Positions 36,232-48,063 of a stretch of 64,000 nucleotides of DNA are shown here, in pieces (within the stretch, counting starts at the first letter, position 1; the number at the start of each line of letters is the position of its first letter). The position numbers were made by a program, and so were the translations under genes. This stretch comes from Mixophyes australis. Taxonomy: Eukaryota > Chordata > Amphibia > Anura > Limnodynastidae. The notes beneath the pieces were generated by a model. That model was not told where the DNA came from and ran no database searches. It saw only the letters and a program-made list of their open reading frames with translations. The stretch covers positions 178,791,448-178,855,447 of the forward strand of contig JAVHZZ010000005.1 of NCBI GenBank assembly GCA_036250195.1, in the 5' to 3' direction.

Positions 36232-37854
36232 TTCATCAAGGTGCAGATCTCAAGATACCTTACTAGATGAATTTAGTTGCAACAACATTTACGTACTATA
36301 AAAGCTGGTGTGGCATACAGCTGCATCTATAACTGTAAGTATTTGATCCGCCAGGTACTTCATGGACACACGTATGTTTGAGAACGCTATGCATTTGTAT
36401 TGCCAGCCTGTTATAAATAGGTCCATTGATGCTTAAGCTCACTTTGCAGTGGAACTCTTAGGAGCTGATTTTGCATCATCTACCAGGGTTCTGTTTTTCA
36501 CAAAATCCTGGAATGTTTTACAGATGAAAGACCCTTGATGTATGTGAGCAATAAAGATGGTAAATGTGGGGTGTGTAGGGGTGTATTTCTGTCATTAAAA
36601 ATGATGTTTACTCTTGTGTCTGTGTTTTCTTTACATGTTTCTTTAGGGCACTACAGGGCAACCATGTGTATGCTTGTAATACTATAAGACAGTGAGTGGC
36701 CAAATAAACACACCTCACAGCTCTACACCACTTACAGATGGATTTGATCTGGGCGGTTTATATTAATCATATAGTGAATCAGTAACATCACTATTACATA
36801 ACAGGCCTTGTACTGTCAAATCAAGGATATTACCAGCCATATTGTATATGATACGCTCAAAATCGGCAAATACATGCCTTAATGAATCTGGCCCTGCAAC
36901 TTACTGGCTATATAAATTAACATTTCAAAATGTTAAAATAGTGAATTCACAGGGAGTACACATTCACATATCTTTATTACATAATATTAACTCTGCAAAG
37001 TAATTTCTCATATAACACCTAAATTCTTCTGGGATAGGCAACTTGTTATGGTGACATGTAAATGTGTACATCCATTGTTCATCACTGCTCTGTATATATA
37101 GTAATGGTTTGTGCAAAGCTGTTTGTAGATAAATATTATACTTTATACAACACTATAAACATTGTAGCAAAAACAGGCCTATTCCAGATGCTTCCAGGCC
37201 ACACCCATGATAAATCCATTATCTATCATAACCATCACCCAAATGTAAAGGACATTGATAGGCCAGACCTTTTTGACTATAAGAAATCAAGATTGCTGTA
37301 AAGAGATACTAATAGCAAGGCAGATATGTTAGTAACCATTAAATAAGTAATCCCATTTATTAACCATTTATAAAGGTAGTTTCCCGTTTTCTCAGAATAC
37401 TATTCCATTTCTGCTCTGAGATGTATGTATAACTATATGCTATTCACATGCATACCATAGCAGACATTCAAGTCGTGAGACTTATAATCTTATACATGGG
37501 AGGTATATCTTGCTTCCAACCACATACACACAGATTCTGCTTTATATTTAAACAATATGAATAGATACCCATATACGCTTAGAAATACGTAACACACCAC
37601 AGGGACAATGATGCTTATCTGGAAAGTTTGCACGCAAATGCAGAGCTTCATGTAAGATATTATATGTTCTCATTTACATATTCCAATAACAATCTTATAC
37701 ATAATATAAAACAATTCAACATGATGGTAAAATACATTACCAAGTTTCCTTTACTCTGAATTGCTTGTTTTTTCGATATGTATAAGTACCTTCCTCATGT
37801 ATGTGTCTGTGTGTTTGTGTTCAAGATTAGATTACAACGCCTATTCTTAGACAT
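36232..37854. other. AT-rich unassigned DNA
   Basis: No gene or clear repeat recognised. A short TTAATGAATCTGGCCC near 36881 may be a stub of MITE family P. Confidence 0.5.
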
Positions 37855-37859
37855 ACAAT

Positions 37860-38622
37860 TGTCACGAGCCGCATCCTGGCGTGATCTAACAGCCGGGCGC
37901 GTGCATTAGTTGCACTGTTATTCTTCCTTGGGCTTATCTTTGTGGCAAAGAGTAGGAGGGTGTAGGGACATCCTCCAACACCAGGGAGAGCTCTCCTATG
38001 ATTTAAATTGGTTCATTTATATATTTATACATGTTCCTGGTTTATGTTATTATCTATGCCAGTTCTAAGCTGGTAATTAATTAGCATCCTCCAGAGGCTG
38101 ATTGTCAGCCCTGTCCTCCTCTTTTCTGATTGGCACATCAAAGTATGTAAGACAGGGAGGGCTGAGCCTCACTTCCAGTTTCCTGTTAGCTAACCTGCTC
38201 CTGTACTGTGTTTGGTGAAAGCCTTTTGGATTGATTTCTGTGTATGACCTCTGCCTGTTTCCTGGATTTTGATACTTGTTTGTTGCCCTGATCTTCTGCC
38301 TGTACCCGGATAATGAATCATTGCCTGTGACCCTGACCTCCTGCTTGTACCCAGTCGCTGAACCAGTGCTTGTGACCCTGACCGTGCTGGTATCTGGCTT
38401 CTCCACCGGTGCTCTGTCCAATCTATAGACCCCTGGCCTGTCCTACTCTGTGCATTACCTCCTGTACCTGTGCGCTGCCGTACAGGCATAAACTTGTACT
38501 ACTCTGAGCATAAGTCCTGGGGGTATCCGAGTATAACCAGTCTCTACAGGAAAGGCGGCTGCTAAAGGTGAAGACCTCTACCACTTGTTCTACAAGTTTA
38601 TGCCACACTGGTGACCATAACA
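37860..38622 (+). mobile_element. Gypsy-type LTR, type A, solo
   Basis: TGTCACGAGCC … GACCATAACA. Flanks acaat (37855-37859) and ataat (38623-38627) match at 4 of 5. A promoter-like GTATGTAAGACAGGGAGGG near 38135 corresponds to GTATATAAGGCAGGGAGGG in the LTR at 51125. The downstream block GGCGGCTGCTAAAGGTGAAG is shared with 42911-43710 (reversed) and 61490-61785. Open frames within have no domain. Confidence 0.8.
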
Positions 38623-38627
38623 ATAAT

Positions 38628-39407
38628 GAATTACAACTCCAATTCTTACGCATAGTACAACCTACACCTCCAATTGCTTTATTCTCCATATACACAAACT
38701 CCATAGTCTCAAATCACATGTATCTCAGAAATTCCATAGGCTATTATACTGTACATATTCCACTGCAATTTTAATGTTAACAGCATTCATGCATCATTCC
38801 TATATATTATAGTGAAATGCTAGTATCAATTTAGTGCAGATTCCCTATTAACATTATGGATCCTTAATCTTTGTCCAATATATAGTTTGTGCCGAATACT
38901 GCTTGCACAAAATATAATACCATTGCTGTCCCAGTATATATAATATTGCTAGTTGCAATATGTTCCTATATTCCTCATAACGTCATATACTCCATAGTAT
39001 TCTATATGTATCAATCAGTCCATGCGAGAAGTTTCGTTGGAGCTTTGCCTGATGAGACTTGGAATATTAGGACACTAAACTATAGCTTATTTAGTGCCCT
39101 AATATGCAGTGATTGATACACTTTCAAGGTTTGTATGAGGTAATACTTCTAAATTAGACTACACTTATACAACATGTGCAAGTTACCATCTTTTGTTCTG
39201 TTCTTTGTTCAATTAATGGCTATGAATTAGAAATTGCTTACATATAAAAACAAAATAATATGTAAATGCTTACATATTATTTTGGTTTTATGCATCAAAA
39301 CAGAGCAAGAACTAGACAAGGCAGTTGTGCATTGAGGGGGAGAAAATGTAATCTCCATGCCCCATAGCAATGTTTGTTGAAGGGCCCAGAATTGCTGTCT
39401 ACCCTCC
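38628..39407. other. AT-rich unassigned DNA
   Basis: Nothing recognised. Confidence 0.5.
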
Positions 39408-39989
39408 TGATGTCTCAGAGCCGTAACTAGGGTGGTGCGGACGGTGCCGTCGCCCCGGGGTGCCGCGAGAGGGGCTAGGGGCTAGTGTGGTGGCTGGTCC
39501 ATGAAAGGACTATGAAAAAAAACGCAGGCTCCTGTCACTGCAGCATCACTGATAATGTCACCATGCTGTCAGTGCAGAAGAGCCAACACTGCGGGGGAGC
39601 TGAGAACAGACCTTAAGTAAGTGAGGGAGAGGGGGATCTGTCAGCTCCATTAGTTGTTCTCTCCCTAAGCACTGGTCTGTTATATCACATGCTGTGTGTT
39701 AGCAGCTCTCTTCTTCCAGGACTGCCCCTCCCAGCATCCCCAGCTCCTCCTGACAGCCCTGCGTTCCACCAACACTCTCACCTCTGCTCCTGATAACTAT
39801 GACTCCAGTGCCCCTCCCAACTCTCGGTACAGTACAGAGCCCCCATCATTGACCTTTCCTTGCCCTGCATATCAGTTCCCTCTGTTTCTATCCAGATATG
39901 TTTCCCTTCCTTCTGATCCCTGACACCTGTCAATTCTGACTCCTGGACCCCCGAAATACAGCTGTAACCTCTGCACCCTCTCCATCACA

Positions 39990-41135
39990 GGAATGCTCTC
40001 TGTATAGTATGGCGGTCACAGGAATGCTCTCTGTATGGTATGGAGGTCACAGGAATGCTCTCTGTATGGTATGGAGGTCACAGGAATGCTCTCTGTATAG
40101 TATGGAGGTCACAGGAATTCTCTCTGTATAGTATGGAGGTCACAGGAATGCTCTCTGTATAGTATGGAGGTCACAGGAATGCTCTCTGTATAGTATGGTG
40201 GTCATAGGAATGCTCTCTGTATAGTATGGTGGTTACAGGAATGCTCTCTGTATGGTATGGAGGTCACAGGAATGCTCTCTGTATGGTATGGAGGTCACAG
40301 GAATGCTCTCTGTATAGTATGGTGGTCATAGGAATGCCCTCTGTATAGTATGGTGGTCATAGGAATGCTCTCTGTATAGTATGGTGGTCACAGGAATGCT
40401 CTCTGTATAGTATGGTGGTCATAGGAATGCTCTCTGTATAGTATGGTGGTTACAGGAATGCTCTCTGTATAGTATGGAGGTCACAGGAATGCTCTCTGTA
40501 TGGTATGGCGGTCACAGGAATGCTCTCTGTATAGTATGGAGGTCATAGGAATGCTCTCTGTATGGTATGGCGGTCACAGGAATGCTCTCTGTATAGTATG
40601 GAGGTCACAGGAATGCTCTCTGTATAGTATGGAGGTCACAGGAATGCTCTCTGTATAGTATGGTGGTCATAGGAATGCCCTCTGTATAGTATGGTGGTCA
40701 TAGGAATGCTCTCTGTATAGTATGGTGGTCACAGGAATGCTCTCTGTATAGTATGGTGGTCATAGGAATGCTCTCTGTATAGTATGGTGGTTACAGGAAT
40801 GCTCTCTGTATAGTATGGAGGTCACAGGAATGCTCTCTGTATGGTATGGCGGTCACAGGAATGCTCTCTGTATAGTATGGAGGTCATAGGAATGCTCTCT
40901 GTATGGTATGGCGGTCACAGGAATGCTCTCTGTATAGTATGGAGGTCATAGGAATGCTCTCTGTATAGTATGGAGGTCACAGGAATGCTCTCTGTATGGT
41001 ATGGAGGTCACAGGAATGCTCTCTGTATAGTATGGCGGTCATAGGAATGCTCTCCATATAGTATGGTGGTCACAGGAATGCTCTCTGTATAGTATGGAGG
41101 TCACAGGAATGCTCTCTGTATTGTATGGCGGACAC
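39990..41135 (+). repeat. 31-bp minisatellite of hAT3
   Basis: About 37 units of CAGGAATGCTCTCTGTATAG followed by TATGGAGGTCA, with variants at four or five positions. The rare GCCCTCTG variant recurs at 40336 and 40677, 341 bp (11 units) apart, within a matching run of neighbouring variants. This indicates an 11-unit block duplication. Confidence 0.95.
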
Positions 41136-41152
41136 TAGGAGGCTCTTTATAT

Positions 41153-41155
<3 letters not shown>

Positions 41156-41210
<55 letters not shown>
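41156..41210. repeat. (TG)n(TA)n microsatellite
   Basis: TG run followed directly by a TA run inside hAT3. Confidence 0.95.
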
Positions 41211-41213
<3 letters not shown>

Positions 41214-41687
41214 ATTTCGTGTGATGGTGATAAGGGGGCACAATGTGATAAAGATGGCTCCATGGCACGGTGTGATAAAGGAGAAACTGTGATCGAGGGC
41301 ACAGTGGGATGAAGGGGACGTGTGATACAGATGGTACCGTTACATTTATGTTTTAATTTGTTTCAGTTTTATTTAAAAAAACAATTCATTTTTTATACAG
41401 CTAGCATGTGACAGCTGCATTTAAAGTACTTTGATTCTATGGAGGCTTATTACATAAAGATCCTTACAAAGCCAGACCGTGAAGAATGGGGAGGGAGGGG
41501 TTTCAGTGCGGTTTAGAACTTGTAAAGCGCTAGCCACGCCCCCACAGTAGGTTGACCACGCCCACTCAACTATTGACACTCCCACTTAGATGGGGGCGCC
41601 GGTGCCCTGTCTCGCCCAGGGCACTAAAATGTCTAGTTACGGCACTGTGATGTCTTCACTCTGCTCTTCAAAGCGTGCACAGGCCGT

Positions 41688-42538
41688 GGGTATGCTGGTG
41701 CTTGTAGTTATACAAGTAGCAGCATGCCCACACTATTTAAGGCAACCTGGCTGGCTGGCACTTGTAGTTCCACAAAACAAAATGGCGTCCGTTTGTTTTT
41801 TTAACTCTTTTTTCGCCATTATTACCCTACACCCACCGCCCAGGGGTGTAGGAGGAGCCTTAGTGCTATCAGCACTGAGCTGGGTATCCCCAGTGGGGGG
41901 CCCCGCTTTTTTTTTTCCGCGGACCCCACTCCCTAGGGAATCGAGCCCAGCACTGAACATTCTGGGGTTGGTTAGTCATTATGGCAGGGGGACCCCTGCC
42001 GCGTGTCCCCCTGCTATAGTGCTTCCAACCCCGGCTGGTTTGCCTAGTGCTGGTTCCATGAAAATCGGGGGGACTCCACCAAAATTTTTCCCCGATTTTC
42101 ATGGAACCAGCAGTAGTCAGGCAGCACTATGGTTAAGACTAAATAGAGGGGGGACCCCACGTTTTTTTTTTTTTGCAACTTTGATCTATTCTTTACAGTT
42201 TTTACAGCTGCTGGAGCTCCGGTAGCTGTATGACAGGGCAGTGTAACAGTGATGGGTTTATACAACACGCTGCTAAAATGCAGCATGTTGTATCTGGCGT
42301 GTTTGAAAGCAAACTCTCCTGAGTTTGCTTAATCACAGCTTCATACATTTAAGACTTGTATAGCTGCAGTGGCAAACAGTCGGGAGTTTGATCTCTGGCG
42401 ATTTTGCAAATAGCGATTTTGACAGAAGCACAACTCTGGTGATTTTGCAGGAAATCTCAGCTTCATACATCTACGAGTTTCAACTCTCCAGAGAAAATCG
42501 CTGATTTTGCAAAATCGCACCTTGATACATTTACCCCC
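41688..42538 (-). mobile_element. Non-coding DNA element, family G, copy 2
   Basis: Reverse-orientation match to 6400-7220, ending at the terminus TTGATACATTTACCCCC. The 211-codon plus-strand frame here is a by-product of the repeat. It includes the hairpin at about 42041-42113. It abuts hAT3 on the left and a gypsy RT fragment on the right. Confidence 0.7.
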
Positions 42539-42544
42539 TGGTTT

Positions 42545-42909
42545 TGGATGTAATTGGTAAAACAACAGTCATTAAACATGATATAGTCACTGAACCGGGG
42601 GCTTAAGGTTAATCTAAAACACTAGAATACCAAAGGCCCAACTGGAATAAGTGTCTAAAATTTAATTTAAAAAAATGTTGGAATTGGGTGTAATTGAAGA
42701 GTCACATAGTGAATGGTCAATCCCACTCATTCCGAAAATTGACAGGTGTTTACGCTTCTGCAATGACTTCCATACCCTGAATAACATGTCTAAGTTTAAT
42801 GCATACCCAATGAATCGGGTGGATGAGTTTATTGAAAAGCTGGGAACAGCACAGTATTTATCCACTCTAGACCTAACCAAAGAGTACTGGCAAGTACTGT
42901 TGACAGACT
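42545..42909 (+). pseudogene. Gypsy reverse transcriptase fragment (Gmr1-like)
   Basis: The conceptual product begins with VIKHDIVTEPGA, the typical lead-in to the RT of integrase-first gypsy elements. It continues through LELGVIEESHSEWS, RFCNDF, NAYPMNRVDEF and STLDLTKEYWQV, the first third of the RT domain. There is a stop in the lead-in and a small deletion after EWSIPL. The catalytic YxDD region is missing because the frame is cut off by the minus-strand LTR starting at 42911. It is unrelated in position to the provirus at 53-63 kb but is of the same type. Non-functional. Confidence 0.85.
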
Positions 42910-42910
42910 G

Positions 42911-43710
42911 TTATGGCTACCAGTGTGACATAAACTTGTAGAACTTTAGTAGAAGAGGTCTTCACATATAGAAGCCGCCTTTCCCGTAGAGACTGGTTAT
43001 GCTCACAGGTACTCGGATGCCCCCAGGACTTACACTCAGTGTAGTACAAGTTTATGTTCACACGGCAGCGCACAGGTACAGGAGGTAATACACTGAGTAA
43101 AGACAGGCCAGAGATCTGTGGGCCGGACAGATCACAGGTCGAGACGTCAGTTACAAGCTGGGTCTGGGTCACAGGCAATGGTTCAGAGTCCGGGTACAGG
43201 CAAAAGGTCAGGGCCACAGGCAATGGTTCAGAGTCCGGGTACTGGCAAAAGGTCAGGGTCACAGGCAATGGTTCAGGGTCCAGGGACAGGCAAAGGTCAT
43301 ACACAGATAAATCAATCCAAGGTTCAACACCAAAATAGCAGAGGACCAGGCAGCAGTACTGAGACAGGACGCTATAACCGGCAGTGAGGCTCAGTCCTCA
43401 CTGCCTTAAATAATACAGATGACTAATCAGGACAAGGCTCTGTAAGTGCTCCCAGCACTTGCATAATTAATTGCTGGCACTTGCAGCCAATGATGTTGCA
43501 GAGTGCCCAGCAGAGTACCCAACCTAATCAACCATAATTGGCCTGGCTGTTTGACAGCTGGCCGGGCGTGGCGACAGGGAGCCTGAAGAGTCCCGGTTGT
43601 TGCCTAGAGAAACCGGGAGTGACACCCCGGTCGTCATGGCGACGGCCGGGACGCCACCAGCAGGGCCAGGAGAGACGCGGCGGCGCCCGCGGCTGCCGCG
43701 GCTGGTAACT
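42911..43710 (-). mobile_element. Gypsy-type LTR, type A
   Basis: Plus-strand start TGTTATGGCTACCAGTGTG is the reverse complement of the end of the 37860 LTR. The other end, GCCGCGGCTGGTAACT, is the eroded reverse of a TGTTACGAGCC-type start. The gap shares the block CCGCCTTTCCCGTAGAGACT (reversed). Several GTCAGGGTCACAGGCAATGG repeats lie near 43150-43290. No matching target duplication found (cagac against aggaa). Confidence 0.75.
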
Positions 43711-43730
43711 AGGAAAAAGCAAAAGAAAAA

Positions 43731-44850
43731 TTAAAACATCCATTTTTTAAACTTATCAATTCCACATATTGCGGATCTAATATGTTCAAATCCTATGACC
43801 TCCAGATCATTTGGGTCAGAGTTAAGCTTATCCAAAAAATGCTGAGAAACACTGTTTGAAGAGATTTCTTCAATGTTTCGGCGATGCTCAAGGAACCTGA
43901 TTTTCAGGGATCTATTGGTTCTCCCCACATAGAGTAAATGAGATTTACATCTGCTAATATAAATCACATAATTGGTATGGCAATTTATGAATGCCTTAAC
44001 TTGATATTGAATATCATTATGAATAAACAATTTTTGTTTATTTAGAATGTGATTACAAGTTAGATATCTCGAGCTTCCACACTTAAAACATCCATTAGAT
44101 TTTGCTGGGTCCAGCTAGCATTATGACTACCATTTTCAGACCTAGGTTCCTCTAAAAAACTGGGTAGGTCCTTGTCTAAGAATAATTTTGGATTTAGGCG
44201 GGAGGATGGATTTTAGAGATGGATCTTGTTTCAATATTATGTAATTTTTCTTAATACTTCCTGCAATATCCTTAGATCTCCTTTTATACTTTGATATGAA
44301 AGCCTGTTCAAAGTTTTCATGAATTGAAATGTTTTCTATGCAATCACTATTTTTCCTCATGTCAAGGTGAGAGTCAGTTAACAACGGTGTGATCCTAACC
44401 TTATTCTTCAATTGTAAAACTGTATTTTTGTTTGAAACAAAATCTCATTGGAGCTGTAATTGCTTTTTAAGTGAAGCAACTGTCCCTTGGGTATGTTATC
44501 TTTCCAAGATTTAAAATGCAAACTGTTGTAGGTAATTGGTCACATCTACCTTCATCTCTAATGTAAGATTTTAGTAATTTTACCTTTGTTTGCAAAAAAG
44601 AATCAACATAAAATGATAGTGATGAAATGAGTGATGCCAACCCAGAAATGATAGGACGACCCGGTGAACTGTTCAAATATTTCATGAATTTTGAGCAAGT
44701 GGTACTAGATCACAGTGATAAAGTTCTCTGGCAGTAGAAAATAAAATGAATCTTTTGTGATGAGTTTACTTCTATAAGCTTCTTCTAATAAAATTTTCAA
44801 TTCTCATTTGAGAGAGAGCGTTCCTGTGCACTAGTTAGAAGCTGGACAGG
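43731..44850 (-). pseudogene. Penelope-like element: RT ends and GIY-YIG endonuclease
   Basis: Minus-strand pieces in order: an N-terminal RT part with the signature PGRPIISG at about 44640-44660; a post-RT linker with IILKQDPSLKSILPP at about 44170-44230; and a C-terminal GIY-YIG nuclease domain (43731-44030) with YVIYISRC, LYVGRTNRSLKIRFLEH and a GFEHI end. This RT plus GIY-YIG order is diagnostic of Penelope-like elements (Neptune/Poseidon type). The central RT with the catalytic YxDD is deleted, and stops interrupt the 5' part. The nuclease frame itself is open to its stop at 43731. The element is dead as a whole. Confidence 0.88.
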
Positions 44851-45087
44851 GTACGATTTTGTTTTATGTTTTGAATTTTCAGGCTGGAGCGTGTGAAGTG
44901 CAGCCATCTAACCAGAGGAGACAGTACCCTAACCCAATCTTATGACATATGGTGGAGATAGATTGCAACTGTACTTCAAATTGTGGCCATAACAAATTGA
45001 ACATTCAAAGGGACAGATATCCAATTTTGGTAGAGACTGTTTTATGAACAAATCTTATAAACCCTAATACAGGTCATTGGCATCTGA
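44851..45087. other. Unassigned DNA
   Basis: No feature recognised. Confidence 0.4.
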
Positions 45088-45640
45088 TTAAAGAAGCTAA
45101 ATTTACCCCTTCCCCAGCCACATCAAAACACCGTCCCACACACATTATGACAGCCCCTCAAACACATTATGACACCCACAAGACACATTTTGACACCCTC
45201 CCAACACATTATGAGACCCCCTCAACACATTATTGTACCCGCTCCCCAGGCACATTATGAAATACCCCCCAATATATTATGACATCAAAAGCACACTGTA
45301 CTTACCTATGTGCTGGTGCTCCTGACATCCATCAGAGTGGAAACTGTAGAGTGAGCAGGGAAGCGCTAACTATTGCAAGATTGCCTAATCTTGTGAGATT
45401 TAGCGCCCCCCGGCTTGCTCTGCAGGCTGTGTCTGACCATGTGATGTGACACCCTGTCCGGTGACTGGTGGCAGCTATCAGCTCCCTCCCTCTAACCCCA
45501 TATCCACCTCCTGGAAAAAAATAAAATAAATTAAGTACATATCTAGCTGCTTCTAGTGGAGGCTTGGGCCCCCAAGGCAGGGACTTTGTAAAATCCCCCC
45601 CCTCCCCCCCCTTGGCGCCATGCATCAGATTATTGTATTT
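45088..45640. mobile_element. Probable non-autonomous element with degenerate array
   Basis: A degenerate repeat of about 25 bp (CACATTATGACACCC type) occupies about 45120-45290. It is followed by GC-rich non-coding sequence ending in C-runs (45590-45620). The texture is like the other array-bearing elements, but I found neither terminal repeats nor a target duplication. Confidence 0.4.
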
Positions 45641-45644
45641 ATTC

Positions 45645-46519
45645 ATGACCATTCTTATTTCTTCATATTAATGGACTTTGACTGGAGAAAGTAATATTTG
45701 AGGACAAATCTTAATTATAAAGTACAGGCCTCTAAAGGGAGGGATGAATGGAGGATTGTACATAATGTCCCAGGTAAATGTTGAAATCTATCACCATTCG
45801 AATCTGAAAACATTTTTAATATGAAGTTATATAACAATTTATACATGACAAAGTGAATATTTTCTTCAGTCTATTTATAAAATAATCCACTCACAAGCAT
45901 TTTACCAGAATTATTCATAATCAAGGTCAATATAGTGGCTCTCACTTAAATGGATTTTCTAGTTTGTTAATGTATATTAAATTTGTACAGATGGAAAATG
46001 ACTAAGCGATATGAACTTTTATTGTAGGAATACTATATAAATAGTTATTCATTAACAGTGATTGATGACAAATATGTTTTTTTAAAGGGGATTTCCACCA
46101 TTTCAAAATTAAAGTTAGTTCAGTGGCAATGAATTGGAGCACTAACCCGCCCATAAAACTTGAAACTTGTGAATGACATTGTAAACCTAATATGATGGCA
46201 TACTCTGGTGCATAAATTCATCATTAGGATATGTTCACCGTTTATATGCTCAAGTCTTTTAGTTTAATACATTCTGTGGTTACCCCCTCTCCCACATATT
46301 TTGCATATTTTAAAGAAAACAGCACAGATAGATCAATAAACAACATTAGTAAAGTGACTTAAATATCATAGATAGTTGTGATATGATTTGTTAATATATT
46401 ATTATATTATATTATTATATTAACAATTTCCCTACAATTTTATCACAGACATTTGGAGAACACCTTTCCCATAAAAAAATCTCAGAGGTTTCTATGTGGG
46501 TGAGGTAAATTTTTTAATG
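45645..46519. other. AT-rich unassigned DNA
   Basis: Nothing recognised. Confidence 0.5.
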
Positions 46520-46775
46520 CCATGCCCAAGGCTCATTGATGCACATGAGGAGCAAAGTCTAGCCCATTTTGTTCAATCCCACAGAAGAGCTACTGGAGCA
46601 CAAATTGCTGAGAAAGTAGATTCTGACTATAATAGGTGATGAAACACACAGCAGCTTGCTGCATATAGGACTGAGTAACCACAGATCGGCCAGAGTGCCC
46701 ATGCGGACTCCTGTCCACCGCCGAAAATGCCTACAATGGGCAATGGAGAGCCAGAACTGGACCATGGAGCACAGA
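46520..46775 (+). pseudogene. Tc1-like transposase N-terminal fragment
   Basis: About 250 bp in sense orientation, from CAAGGCTCATTGATGCACA through GTCCACCGCCGAAAATGCC to CAGAACTGGACCATGGAGC. It corresponds to the DNA-binding half of the transposase whose relic is at 26746-28299. The parts that overlap (for example around 27370-27500 reversed) are clearly related. No terminal repeats present; truncated on both sides. Confidence 0.8.
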
Positions 46776-47350
46776 TATTATATATACTTATTTTTTCATT
46801 ATATTGTGTTTATTGAGTCAGGCGCATGTGTTTATGTGTCAGTATTGCACACTTTCCGGTTAAAAACGTATACATAAATGATTACTACAGCACATCTTCC
46901 TAGTTATGATGCATACATGCTCTTCTGATATATCATCATGGTGGCTGATGTATAGCAGCATGTACAGGCATAATGATTCATATCAATACTGATTGGAATG
47001 TTTGATATACTGTGAAGAAGCCACAGTTGGTAGTGCAATAAGTTTCAATAAGTTGATTGGCTGTCTGGGTTGCGTCCTCATACATACTTTTAGCTATTTT
47101 TTCACATTTATTGATTGAGTTTACTTCTCTCCTTCTAATGATCTAAATATATTTTACATAACTATTTCTTTTAACTATTTCATACCTGTAGGAGGTTAAT
47201 ATGTGATTTGAACTTACATCAGTTCTGCAGTCTCAGCTTTTATGAATGTAGACTGCAATGATGGTGTCCCTGAAAGTGGGCATTATTGTGGTTGTGTGCG
47301 TTTTTCATTTATATATGTTTTACAATGTACAAATGTACAAGGTAAGTATA

Positions 47351-47426
<76 letters not shown>

Positions 47427-47907
47427 CTTTAAATGAAAATGATAATGCTATGCCCATTTTACTATTTTCGAATGTTTCAAATGAGAATATGTAAATTATT
47501 TAAGAGAACGAGACGATATAAAATAGTCCAAACAAACACATCAATAACTTGGCTGAGTATAAAGTTCATAAAGGAATATAAAAGAGCTACAATTCAAACT
47601 CCCGAAACAATGCAAAATTATTATTATCATTTTCTTAGTGAAGAGGCAGCAATTGTTATGATACCCACGTAAAACCTTAGACCTGGAAACATCTCTGACT
47701 CCAAATGTCACTGTGTCAACCTTTAATGCCACTAAACATTCAAAAATGTTATTACCTCCAGGTGAGACTTTTTTGCATCCCTACTCATCCCCTCTTTATG
47801 TGATCATTAAAATGGGTGTCAGTGGTCTGATCCATCATGGATGAAATCCCTTTGTCATCCAGATGCTCTTACTAGCCTAATTCTAGCTTATACTTGATTA
47901 TGTGCAA
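46776..47907. other. Unassigned DNA with (TA)n
   Basis: Contains a TA microsatellite at about 47347-47421. The 79-codon frame at 47433-47672 has no domain. Confidence 0.6.
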
Positions 47908-48063
47908 CAGAGGCGAAACTAGCGAGCTGCGGGCCCTGGTGCAGGGAGGCATGGAGGAGGGAACCGGGGAACACCGACCCTCTGCATCTGCCATGCAGTG
48001 GACCCCATTATCTCCATGGGTCCCGGTGCACTGCTCCTGCTGCACCAGGTAATTCCACCACTG
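47908..48063. mobile_element. Short hAT-type MITE, 156 bp
   Basis: Ends CAGAGGCGAAACTAG and, reversed, CAGTGGTGGAATTAC. GC-rich interior. Flanks atgtgcaa and tgtggcaa look like an eroded target duplication. Confidence 0.7.

Larger units (their letters stand above)
39416..41647. mobile_element. Non-autonomous hAT-type element (hAT3), 2.2 kb
   Basis: Ends CAGAGCCGTAACTAG and CTAGTTACGGCACTG (14 of 15 complementary). Identical 8-bp target duplications tgatgtct at 39408-39415 and 41648-41655. The interior is dominated by a 31-bp minisatellite. The part at 41225-41330 (GGCACAATGTGATAAAG and similar) echoes words inside the N1 elements. No transposase. Confidence 0.93.

Noticed and set aside
41590..42225. 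211-codon frame as a host gene
   Set aside because: Overlaps the end of hAT3 and the family G repeat, which recurs at 6400-7220.
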